Notes: generated by a model not told the origin, from the sequence alone. A stretch of DNA of 9,628 nt from an uncultured Ectothiorhodospiraceae bacterium (GCA_947259425.1 CAMYMO010000350.1:1-9628), one strand, 5' to 3'; shown: positions 1 through 6,703, numbered from the stretch's first letter. Translations and numbers: made by a program.

Positions 1-1125
1 GATCAATGGACACCGGCGGTTGATAATCTATATGCCTACTCCTATGCAGGAGGTACTTTTACGGTAACCGATAAAACAAACGGGTCAAGCGTATCGACAA
101 TCGCGGATACAGGTTTTTACTGGAATGGGTATGATGTTAATCAAGCACCCGCATTAGGGGGTGCCAACGATGCGTTTATTATCAATGGAGGCCGTCTGAT
201 TAGATTTGATCTTTCTGACAATAGTATTGATTATGAAGTTAATGCAGCATTTGGTTATCAGGCTACAGTTGCGCAAGGTGTTGTCTATGCCATCAGCTCA
301 AATTCACTGGCCGCACACGATCAACTGACCGGTGCGTTGATTTGGTCATGGCTACCGGATATTCCAGATACATTGCAAGGGACGATCGTTGCGACTAACT
401 CTCATGTTTTGATTAGTGGCACAACAAACATTTACGCGCTCAACCTACAGACTCGTACCCTGGACTGGAGTTATCCTGTATCAGGCCAATTAGCATTGGC
501 TGACAGTGTCTTGTATGTAGCTAATCGAACTACCGGTGATATTGCTACGTTTAATATGGGACCACCACCTGATCAGGATCTGGATGGTGTGACGGATGGT
601 AATGATAATTGCCCAGCCGTACCAAACGCTGATCAAATGGATACTGATCAAGATGGTATCGGAGATGCATGTAATGAGGCTAATGATCAAGATGGTGATG
701 AATGGAATAATACGTTAGATAATTGTCCATCAACATCTAATATTACTCAATCAAACCAGGATGGCGATGAGTTTGGCGACGTTTGTGATCCATATCCATC
801 ACAAGCCGATAATTTGGGAGTTTGTTTAATAACCGTGGGGCAAAGCGAGGCTTTAATCTCACAACTGCAATCCGATAATTCATCGCTTCAGTCGGAAGTT
901 GCGTTGTTAGAAGCCAAACTCGTAGATACTGACAATGATGGTGTAATTGATACCTACGATACCTGCACCAGCTCTATCGGTGAAGTCGATCAAACAGGTT
1001 GCTCATTACCACAGTATTGTCAAAAACAGGCACGCTACGATTGTCGTAGTGCAGACTGGAAGGATGACGAGGGGCGGTACCCGAATGACTGCCGCTATAC
1101 TGACAATCAATGTATAGTGAGGTAG
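1..1125 (+). CDS. Secreted PQQ-like beta-propeller / thrombospondin type 3 repeat protein (5' partial)
   Basis: The frame is open from the first base, so the N-terminus lies outside the window; 374 codons remain. Residues about 1-185 are beta-rich. Strands such as AAHDQLTGALIWSW and IYALNLQTRTLDWSY match the PQQ/BamB-like propeller-blade pattern (A-D-TG-x-W). Residues 191-266 carry Asp-rich thrombospondin type 3 repeats (DQDLDGVTDGNDNCP, DTDQDGIGDAC, DQDGDEWNNTLDNCP, QDGDEFGDVCDP), which in known proteins bind calcium. Residues about 280-307 form a short coiled coil (ISQLQSDNSSLQSEVALLEA). One more Asp repeat (DTDNDGVIDTYDTC) and a tail with five or six Cys follow. Such a protein must be exported, since calcium loops and disulfides belong outside the cytoplasm. 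No C-terminal anchor (PEP-CTERM, LPXTG) is visible. The family assignment is solid; the biological role is unknown. A good terminator follows directly. Confidence 0.85.
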   Translation, partial: DQWTPAVDNLYAYSYAGGTFTVTDKTNGSSVSTIADTGFYWNGYDVNQAPALGGANDAFIINGGRLIRFDLSDNSIDYEVNAAFGYQATVAQGVVYAISSNSLAAHDQLTGALIWSWLPDIPDTLQGTIVATNSHVLISGTTNIYALNLQTRTLDWSYPVSGQLALADSVLYVANRTTGDIATFNMGPPPDQDLDGVTDGNDNCPAVPNADQMDTDQDGIGDACNEANDQDGDEWNNTLDNCPSTSNITQSNQDGDEFGDVCDPYPSQADNLGVCLITVGQSEALISQLQSDNSSLQSEVALLEAKLVDTDNDGVIDTYDTCTSSIGEVDQTGCSLPQYCQKQARYDCRSADWKDDEGRYPNDCRYTDNQCIVR

Positions 1126-1143
1126 CATTTAGTATCCATCTCG

Positions 1144-1171
1144 AAAAGCCCGGAAATATCCGGGCTTTTTT
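1144..1171 (+). terminator. Rho-independent terminator
   Basis: AAAAGCCCGG (1144-1153) pairs perfectly with CCGGGCTTTT (1160-1169) around a 6-nt AAATAT loop, and the downstream arm runs into a T tract. It lies 19 bp after the stop codon of the beta-propeller protein. The flanking A and T runs would let it work from either side. Confidence 0.93.
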
Positions 1172-1186
1172 ATTAGGCAAATATAG

Positions 1187-1388
1187 ATGCTTGGTCGTAT
1201 CTTAAAACAATCTTCAGCTGCATATCGCGAACGATTCCAAGAGCAAACTGGACATGGCGTTGATCACAGAGATAAGGCAGTCGGTAAATCAAAATCTAGC
1301 TTTAGGGAATGACCGGATTAAACAGGAAGTTGAAGCGGTAAGCGGAAGACGCGTGCACTCTTTGAAATGTGAGCCAAAATCCAAACCA
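1187..1388 (+). pseudogene. C-terminal remnant of a RAYT-type transposase, frameshifted
   Basis: Two frames together reproduce the C-terminal tail of REP-associated (Y1/IS200-like) transposases. Frame 2 from 1187 reads MLGRILKQSSAAYRERFQEQ. Frame 3 then continues from about 1254 with LITEIRQSVNQNLALGN, DRIKQEVEAVSGRRV and a Lys/Pro-rich end. The family tail normally reads roughly YRxLF...IRxATNxxxALGxxRFxxEIExxxGRRV. The frame switch falls near 1245-1256 and implies a single indel. No HUH motif or catalytic Tyr region is present upstream, because the terminator of the previous gene lies there. It is therefore a dead fragment. The subfamily differs from that of the transposase remnant that follows, whose own tail is different. 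Confidence 0.7.
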
Positions 1389-1402
1389 GTTAGAGAAGAT
1401 GA

Positions 1403-1420
1403 GTTTTTACTCTGCCCCCA
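1403..1420 (-). repeat. REP-like motif, single copy (minus orientation)
   Basis: Read on the minus strand this is TGGGGGCAGAGTAAAAAC. Its core CAGAGTAAAAAC is identical to 6489-6500 and its G-run start resembles the arms of the palindrome at 3171-3220. It sits between the two RAYT remnants, where REP-type recognition sequences are expected. That it is a RAYT recognition site is inference. Confidence 0.45.
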
Positions 1421-1486
1421 AATCTCCTGTAAAATCGGATGCTTATCAGTAAAACAGCGCCTAACATGAAGATCTTCTAATGCTAA

Positions 1487-1987
1487 AAATTGATCGCCGG
1501 GCGAACGGCACAGGCCTATAACAAACGTAAAGGTCGCCAGGGTGCGTATTGGGAAGATCGTTATCATGCCACGGCAGTTCAGTCGGATGAACATTTTGTG
1601 CGTTGCCTGGTTTATATTGATTTGAATATGGTGCGCGCCGGAGTGGTCCGGCATCCCGTCAAGTGGTCTCATTGCGGTTATCATGAGATTCAACAACCCC
1701 GCGATCGTTATCGCATCATCGATCACGACAGCTTACTTTCACTCTCCCCCGCTTCGTCTTATACACAATTACAATCACTGCATCGAGATTGGATAGAAGA
1801 CGAATTAAAGAACGACCGAGCACTTGTTCGTGATGAGCGTTGGACGCAAGGCATCGCCATAGGACAACATGACTATATTTTACAGATACAAAATGAGCTC
1901 AATTACCGGGCAAAGGGACGCAATTGTGTTGAGTTAGAGGACAGTTGGCAACTCAAGGAACCCTTGGCCTTATATGTCGCAAAATAG
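1487..1987 (+). pseudogene. RAYT / Y1 (IS200-like) transposase, N-terminally truncated
   Basis: REP-associated tyrosine transposases are single-strand HUH/Tyr nucleases that act on REP palindromes. Only the C-terminal part remains, about 165 residues from a possible TTG at 1490. Recognisable blocks are AGRTAQAYNKRKGRQGAYWE, DRYHATAV, and CLVYIDLNMVRAGVV, whose Tyr (residue 42) is in the region holding the catalytic tyrosine. HPVKWSHCGYHEIQQP and RYRIIDHDSLL follow, and the end has the family pattern of AIAIG...YRAKGR...LKEPLALY. The N-terminal HUH metal-binding half (roughly 80-100 residues in relatives) is missing: the frame is closed by TAA at 1484-1486, and no other frame upstream shows it. 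The TTG is only where the frame opens, with no convincing ribosome binding site. The product should be catalytically dead, though the preserved C-terminal frame suggests recent truncation. Confidence 0.8.
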
Positions 1988-2062
1988 GGTCAAAATAGGC
2001 TGTTTAAGCACGAATACACCGCCGTATTGAGATGATACTATAGATAAATCAGCAACATAGCG

Positions 2063-2092
2063 AGGTCCGACCCGAAGCCCGTAGGTGGACCT
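2063..2092. repeat. GC-rich imperfect hairpin
   Basis: AGGTCCGACC (2063-2072) pairs with GGTGGACCT (2084-2092), giving nine base pairs with one bulged G and an 11-nt loop CGAAGCCCGTA. It is much more GC-rich than its surroundings and lies 28 bp before the ATG of the next gene. It may be a REP-like unit left near the RAYT remnant. It lacks a T tract and is not a standard terminator. Its presence argues against a GTG start at 2085 for the following gene. Confidence 0.5.
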
Positions 2093-2120
2093 AGATCAAA
2101 ACATATTAGGGAAAGTAATA

Positions 2121-2402
2121 ATGAGCTTGAAAGTACTGGCAGAAAAGGCAAACGAGGCCATCGAACAAATCGATAGATTTATTGCCGAACAGCACAGCAG
2201 TGATTTTATTGAGTCCATCAAACGACAAATCGCCTTTATTCGGGATAACGCAGTCACAGGTAAGAACCCTATTGCGGAACTGAAAGAAGGTAATACCTTT
2301 AGCTTTGGGATAATGGCCTCAAGAGAACTTGCCAGCCCGAGAGAGCTGGAGTTAGGTACGTATATTTCTGCCGTATTATCTGAGCTGATGAAGTTAGATT
2401 AA
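2121..2402 (+). CDS. Small hypothetical protein, possibly Tsi6-like immunity protein
   Basis: This 93-residue, mostly helical soluble protein has no signal peptide or membrane segment. ATG at 2121 is chosen because an AGGGAAA ribosome binding site precedes it; the in-frame GTG at 2085 lies inside a hairpin. The pattern is an N-terminal amphipathic helix (LAEKANEAIEQIDRFIAE), then IKRQIAFIRDNAV, a loop with L-E-G, and a final helix (RELELGTYISAVLSELMKL). It recalls the Tsi6 family of type VI effector immunity proteins (similar length, a QL-x-YIR helix, a PEL helix near the end). I judge this by eye, and the similarity is weak. No cognate toxin is recognisable upstream, only transposase debris. 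If real, it would be an orphan immunity gene. The next gene starts 83 bp downstream on the same strand and may be co-transcribed. Confidence 0.6.
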   Translation: MSLKVLAEKANEAIEQIDRFIAEQHSSDFIESIKRQIAFIRDNAVTGKNPIAELKEGNTFSFGIMASRELASPRELELGTYISAVLSELMKLD

Positions 2403-2485
2403 GAAAAGTTTAATATTAGCGGGCAGAATGAACCTCCCTCTGTTTAATAAATACTCCTGCCAGATAAGCGAATAGGAAATAATAA

Positions 2486-3151
2486 ATGGAAATATGCTCC
2501 ACCGAATTTAATTTACGGATTGAAAAAGTAAAAAAAATAATCATCGACACGATTGAGCGCGGCCTTGAGAATTTATCGTTCATTCAACCTGAGGACAAAA
2601 TCGCCTGTTTGTTTATTCGTTACGATAGTAATTATGCCTTCACGCCTTTTCTTTATCTGTTTACAGAATCTGAAAAAGAAAAACAGGACCAAAGTGATAA
2701 TCCGATTGCCCTCTACACACATTGTGAAGCTAAGTATTCAACTGACAACCTGACGCTGCCTGTTGATTTGGAACTTGATGAATGTGAGGCGCTAGACGAA
2801 GATTTTCATCAGTTGTATGAGGAGGCCTATAATGAAGACGATGAAGATGATAATTCGAAATATTTAAGACTCGATAAAAAATTATTTGATACCTACCTGG
2901 ATATTTGCCAACAGTTAACCCGGAATGGCAAGCTTAAACAGGCTTTACCAACGACGAATGAGTTTCATGTCATGGCCTGCGGTAGTCGCCAATACAATGA
3001 ATGGGAATTTGTTCATCAACTTTTACCAGAACCTGAAGTTAAAAAAATAGAAGAAAAATATCAGCGTTTCGTCAATAAGCCGAACCTATCACTGGAAGAA
3101 GCGGCTCTGATCAACTTGATACAACAGTGCATGGAAACGTTTGGGCGGTAA
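2486..3151 (+). CDS. Hypothetical acidic protein (221 aa)
   Basis: ATG at 2486 is preceded by AGGAAA at 2474-2479 with good spacing. The product is a soluble, strongly acidic protein without signal peptide or membrane helices. An N-terminal helix (about 8-30) leads to beta-rich segments (IACLFIRYDSNYAFTPFLYL, residues about 39-58). Then come an Asp/Glu-rich linker (YEEAYNEDDEDD, about 111-122), a helix (KLFDTYLDICQQLTRNGKLK), and a strand region with FHVMACGSRQYNEWEFV. A charged C-terminal helix ends the protein. The general build, including the W-E-F block and the acidic character, resembles DUF4303/SUKH-type immunity proteins, but no motif is decisive and I do not assign a family. It lies in tandem with the 93-residue gene between RAYT debris and a long palindrome, a typical site for transferred cargo genes. 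Confidence 0.65.
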   Translation: MEICSTEFNLRIEKVKKIIIDTIERGLENLSFIQPEDKIACLFIRYDSNYAFTPFLYLFTESEKEKQDQSDNPIALYTHCEAKYSTDNLTLPVDLELDECEALDEDFHQLYEEAYNEDDEDDNSKYLRLDKKLFDTYLDICQQLTRNGKLKQALPTTNEFHVMACGSRQYNEWEFVHQLLPEPEVKKIEEKYQRFVNKPNLSLEEAALINLIQQCMETFGR

Positions 3152-3164
3152 TGTTTGGGGTTAT

Positions 3165-3226
3165 AAACCGGGGTCAGAACACAGTTTACTCTAATATTAG
3201 AGTAAACTGTGTTCTGACCCAGGTTT
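3165..3226. repeat. Long palindrome (REPIN-like inverted repeat)
   Basis: Positions 3171-3220 form a 50-bp perfect palindrome. The left arm 3171-3195 starts GGGTCAGAACACAGTTTACT and the right arm 3196-3220 is its exact reverse complement, with no spacer. After one mismatch (G3170/A3221) five further pairs extend it (AAACC 3165-3169 with GGTTT 3222-3226). It lies 14 bp after the stop codon of the 221-residue gene and ends 66 bp before the methyltransferase start. The GGGTCAGA / TTTACTCT arms resemble the motif copies at 1403-1420 and 6484-6500. The likely reading is two inverted REP-like units of the kind moved by RAYT transposases. It could also form a hairpin in RNA from either direction, but there is no T tract for classic termination. 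Confidence 0.85.
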
Positions 3227-3253
3227 TACAACTCTGATCCAAAATCTCTTATT

Positions 3254-3274
3254 GATACTATAATATAGAGTATC
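3254..3274 (+). promoter_or_regulatory. Candidate -10 box inside a dyad upstream of the methyltransferase gene
   Basis: A perfect TATAAT (3259-3264) lies about 28 bp before the ATG. It sits in the dyad GATACT (3254-3259) / AGTATC (3269-3274), with an inner symmetric CTATA-A-TATAG (3258-3268). No good -35 box is visible 16-18 bp upstream. The dyad could be an operator overlapping the promoter. Alternatively it is simple AT-rich symmetry. Confidence 0.35.
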
Positions 3275-3291
3275 AGAGGGATTCGGTAAAA

Positions 3292-4032
3292 ATGACATCA
3301 TCAAACCGTTTTTTCTACCTATGGCTGACCGTACTCAGCTGCGGGTTTTCTGCACCGCCTCTTCTCGCCGACAGTTATACAAGAGAACGACAACGAATGG
3401 TGGAGGAGATCGAGGCCGATGTGCGCGCGACTCGTCTGGCGCTCGATAAGCAGGCATTGGATCCACGGGTCATGAAGGCGATGGGGCGCGTGTTACGGCA
3501 TAAATTCGTTCCCACTGCATTAGAACGTTCAGCCTATCTAAACCGACCATTATCGATCGGTCATGGACAAACCATATCGCAACCCTATGTTGTCGCGATA
3601 ATGACAGACTTGTTGGAAACCACCCCGGATAGCAAAGTATTGGAAATCGGTACGGGCTCCGGTTATCAGGCGGCAGTACTGGCTGAATTGGTTGATCAGG
3701 TCTATAGCATCGAAATCATCAAACCTTTAGGAGAGCTGGCCACCGATCGTTTGTCTCGCCTGCGTTATGATAATGTCACGACAAAAATCGGGGATGGTTA
3801 TTATGGTTGGGAGGCGCATGCACCGTTCGATGCCATTGTGGTGACCGCCGCGGCCAGTCACATTCCCCCTCCCCTGATTAAACAACTAAAAGTCGGCGGG
3901 CGCATGATGATACCAGTCGGCAGTCGGTTTTTAACCCAGCAGTTGTTATTAGTGACCAAACAAGAAGGAGACAAGATTACCACCCGGCAGATCCTGCCAG
4001 TGCGTTTTGTACCGTTGACCGGCCAACATTGA
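3292..4032 (+). CDS. pcm: Protein-L-isoaspartate O-methyltransferase with signal peptide
   Basis: PCMT transfers a methyl group from SAM to isoaspartyl residues in damaged proteins to start their repair. The 246 residues hold the full family signature: GQTISQP (92-98), SAM motif I VLEIGTGSGYQAAVLA (116-131), acidic motif VYSIEI (137-142), GDGYYGW (167-173), FDAIVVTAAASHIP (179-192), GGRMMIPVG (202-210) and the closing LPVRFVPLTG. It is about 40 residues longer than typical cytoplasmic Pcm (about 208). The extra N-terminus looks like a Sec signal peptide: hydrophobic 7-25, then PLLAD with likely cleavage after A26. A periplasmic location is therefore predicted, which is odd for a SAM enzyme. 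ATG 3292 has AGAGGG about 11 bp upstream. The next gene starts 28 bp after the stop, so the two are probably co-transcribed. Confidence 0.93.
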   Translation: MTSSNRFFYLWLTVLSCGFSAPPLLADSYTRERQRMVEEIEADVRATRLALDKQALDPRVMKAMGRVLRHKFVPTALERSAYLNRPLSIGHGQTISQPYVVAIMTDLLETTPDSKVLEIGTGSGYQAAVLAELVDQVYSIEIIKPLGELATDRLSRLRYDNVTTKIGDGYYGWEAHAPFDAIVVTAAASHIPPPLIKQLKVGGRMMIPVGSRFLTQQLLLVTKQEGDKITTRQILPVRFVPLTGQH

Positions 4033-4060
4033 GCCCATCAATATTAACATAGAAACGAAT

Positions 4061-6481
4061 ATGACCCTGTTACCCCGACCACCTTACTTTTCGGTGACGC
4101 TGCTTTCTGCGACCGCATTGGCGTATGAGATCCTGTTGATGCGTTTGTTTTCTATTATTCAGTGGCACCACTTTGCCTATATGTTTATCGGTTTGGCCTT
4201 ACTTGGCTATGGGGTAAGTGGAACTGTAGTGGCCATTTATCAGCAGCGTTTATTACCACGTTTTACACCTATCTATATTAGTTGTGTTGCCCTGTTCGGG
4301 ATCTCGGCCGTTGCCTGCTTTGCACTGGCACAAACGATTCCGTTTAACGCCGAAGCGATCTTATGGGATGGCTGGCAAGTCTTCTATTTGATAGGTATAT
4401 TTTTACTACTGGCCATGCCTTTCTTTTTTGCCGCCACGGCCATCTGTCTTGCCTTCATGCAGTTCGGCTCGCAGGTATCACGTATTTATGCCGTGGATTT
4501 ATTCGGCGCCGGACTTGGCAGTCTCGGAGTTATTATTTTGTTAGTGTGGCTTTTCCCGCAATCGGCGTTGGTGCTTGTGAGCGTACTCGGTGTCGTTGCG
4601 GCATTAATTGCCTGCCTAGAGTTAACGGTGCCTCGACGACGAACGATTTCATTTGCTTTGACATTTGTCATCGCATTATTGCTGGTGAGTGGCAGCTCAC
4701 TACCATTACAACTCTCACCGTATAAAAGCCTGCAACAGCTACAACGCATCAATGGAACGAGTATTATTGCCGAGCGTTCCAGTCCATTGGGTTTACTCAG
4801 CGTGGTCAAAAGTCGTGACGTTCCGTTCCGTCATGCCCCGGGTCAGAGTCTACATGCCAGCCAGGAGCCGCCACCACAACTCGGGGTCTTTACCGATGGC
4901 GATAACATGACGGTGCTAACCCGCTATCCTGACGAACACCAGAAACTTGCTTATCTTGATCAAACCAGTTCGGCCTTACCGTATCACTTAAAGCCGTTGA
5001 ATACGGCACTCATTATCGGCGTGGGTGGCGGTGCGGATGTATTGCAAGCCAAATACCATCAGCTTCAGAACATTGACGGCGTTGAGTTAAACCAGCAGAT
5101 GATTCAACTGGTCAAAGAAGATTTTAGCGAGTTTAGCGGTGACCTGTTTAAACAAGATGGGGTAAACATTTATCATCGTGAAGTCAGGGATTTTCTTAGC
5201 GGTACGACTAGATCGTATGATTTGATTCAGCTAGCCTTAGTCGATGCGTTTAATGCCTCGTCATCGGGATTATATGCATTGAATGAAAGTTATTTGTATA
5301 CTGTTGAGGCCTTGCAACGTTATCTATCCCATCTTGAAACCGATGGTTATCTAGCCTTAACCCGCTGGATTAAACTTCCTCCGCGTGACACCTTAAAGTT
5401 ATTTGCAACCGCCGTGAGCGCATTAGAAAAAACTGGGGTAAGCGATCCCGAACAGCGTTTGGTCTTGATTCGAAGCTGGCAAACCAGCACTTTACTGGTT
5501 AAAAATGGCAAGTTTACTCATACGGAAATAGAAGCGGTAAAACGATTTTGTACCGTTCGAGGTTTTGACCTTGCCTATATACCTGGTGTAAACGCTAAGC
5601 AGGTTAACCAATACAACATTTTAAATAGCCCGGTGTTTTATCAGGCCACCACGGCTTTGTTGAGTGATGAGCGCGATAGCTTTATAAAACAATATAAATT
5701 TAACCTGCAACCAGCGACCGATGATCAGCCTTATTTTCACCAGTTTTTTAAATGGGGTACCGTTAGTGAGATCATTGAGATGCGTAATCGCGGAGGCATG
5801 CCTTTATTCGAGTGGGGCTATATCACCTTGATTGCAACCTTGGTGATTGCCAGTTTTTTCAGTGTCGTCCTTATTGTTTTACCGTTGTGGCATTACCAAG
5901 CTAAACAATCCATCGTTAACAGCCGAGTAAAGCGGCGAAATGTATTTTTTTATTTTTTTGCGATTGGCCTTGCTTTTTTATTTATTGAGATCGCCTTTAT
6001 CCAAAAGCTCATCCTGTTTCTTCATCATCCCATTTACGCCATTACCATTAGCCTAGCCGCTTTTTTAGTCTTCGCCGGTACGGGCAGTTATTGGTCCAGC
6101 GTGCTATCGGTATCACTGCCCCGTTCTAAAATTCTGCTCTATTCGATTGGCGGCATTATTTTCATTAGCCTGTTATATCTACTGTTATTAGATTCATTGT
6201 TTACTCTACTTGTACACCTACCCATTGTAAGTAAAATTCTCATCTCAGCCCTGCTCATCGCGCCATTGGCTATCTGCATGGGTATGCCCTTCCCTTTAGC
6301 GCTTGCCAAGCTCGTTGGTGATGCGAAGGAGTATATTCCCTGGGCATGGGGTATCAACGGTTGTGCTTCGGTGATCAGTGCGGTGTTGGCGACCGTATTG
6401 GCCATCCACTTTGGTTTCAGCACCGTAATATTACTCGCGGTAGTTCTATATGCGTCGACGCCGTTAACCTTTCCAGAATAA
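4061..6481 (+). CDS. Multispanning membrane spermidine-synthase-like protein
   Basis: This 806-residue protein has three parts. Residues about 12-215 form roughly seven membrane helices, with the family block IYAVDLFGAGLGSLG (142-156). Residues 216-582 are a soluble SpeE-like Rossmann domain. It shows glycine motif I ALIIGVGGGADVL (316-328), acidic GVELN (340-344), YDLIQLALVDA (386-396) and SGLYALNESYLYTVEAL (402-418). Residues about 584-800 hold some five or six more helices, with CMGMPFPLAL (739-748) and PWAWGINGCASVI (760-772), both typical of this fused family. Canonical aminopropyltransferases read YDxIxxDxxDP. Here the first catalytic Asp position is Ala392 and only D395 is kept, so polyamine synthesis is doubtful; methyl or aminopropyl transfer to another substrate at the membrane is possible. 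No strong Shine-Dalgarno is seen before ATG 4061, which suggests translation coupled to the methyltransferase gene. Confidence 0.88.
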   Translation: MTLLPRPPYFSVTLLSATALAYEILLMRLFSIIQWHHFAYMFIGLALLGYGVSGTVVAIYQQRLLPRFTPIYISCVALFGISAVACFALAQTIPFNAEAILWDGWQVFYLIGIFLLLAMPFFFAATAICLAFMQFGSQVSRIYAVDLFGAGLGSLGVIILLVWLFPQSALVLVSVLGVVAALIACLELTVPRRRTISFALTFVIALLLVSGSSLPLQLSPYKSLQQLQRINGTSIIAERSSPLGLLSVVKSRDVPFRHAPGQSLHASQEPPPQLGVFTDGDNMTVLTRYPDEHQKLAYLDQTSSALPYHLKPLNTALIIGVGGGADVLQAKYHQLQNIDGVELNQQMIQLVKEDFSEFSGDLFKQDGVNIYHREVRDFLSGTTRSYDLIQLALVDAFNASSSGLYALNESYLYTVEALQRYLSHLETDGYLALTRWIKLPPRDTLKLFATAVSALEKTGVSDPEQRLVLIRSWQTSTLLVKNGKFTHTEIEAVKRFCTVRGFDLAYIPGVNAKQVNQYNILNSPVFYQATTALLSDERDSFIKQYKFNLQPATDDQPYFHQFFKWGTVSEIIEMRNRGGMPLFEWGYITLIATLVIASFFSVVLIVLPLWHYQAKQSIVNSRVKRRNVFFYFFAIGLAFLFIEIAFIQKLILFLHHPIYAITISLAAFLVFAGTGSYWSSVLSVSLPRSKILLYSIGGIIFISLLYLLLLDSLFTLLVHLPIVSKILISALLIAPLAICMGMPFPLALAKLVGDAKEYIPWAWGINGCASVISAVLATVLAIHFGFSTVILLAVVLYASTPLTFPE

Positions 6482-6483
6482 TT

Positions 6484-6500
6484 GGGCTCAGAGTAAAAAC
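6484..6500 (+). repeat. REP-like motif, single copy (plus orientation)
   Basis: GGGCTCAGAGTAAAAAC shares its last 12 bases with the inverted copy near 1403-1414 and its GGG-TCAGA/GAGTAAA elements with the palindrome at 3171-3220. It starts two bases after the stop codon of the spermidine-synthase-like gene. This copy and the palindrome therefore bracket the two-gene operon. Confidence 0.45.
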
Positions 6501-6684
6501 GCATAAGATATTTGGGGGCTAGAATAAGTCCACAAGGTGTTTTTAGGCTAACCCAAATCTGCATCACAAACTGGCCTATTAAAACTCTATTTTGTGTTGT
6601 CTATCACAGTGAAACCCACTACTGTTTAGCGCGTTTTTGTTGACGGCTTTGATATAGTTTGCTCCACACGATGTGTGTAATGGA

Positions 6685-6703
6685 TAGAATCTCGGTGATT
6701 CTA
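6685..6703 (+). promoter_or_regulatory. Hairpin directly before the ribosome binding site
   Basis: TAGAATC (6685-6691) pairs perfectly with GATTCTA (6697-6703) around a TCGGT loop. The next bases are CAAGGAG (6704-6710), the Shine-Dalgarno of the PDC-sensor gene. A seven-pair stem this close could affect mRNA stability or ribosome access. Regulation is inference. Confidence 0.45.

Noticed and set aside
1289..1726. 145-residue open frame on the minus strand
   Set aside because: It runs antisense through both transposase remnants, has no family look or ribosome binding site, and is explained by the coding bias of the other strand.
2085..2120. GTG at 2085 as start of the 93-residue gene
   Set aside because: It lies inside the hairpin 2063-2092 and has no ribosome binding site, while ATG 2121 has one.
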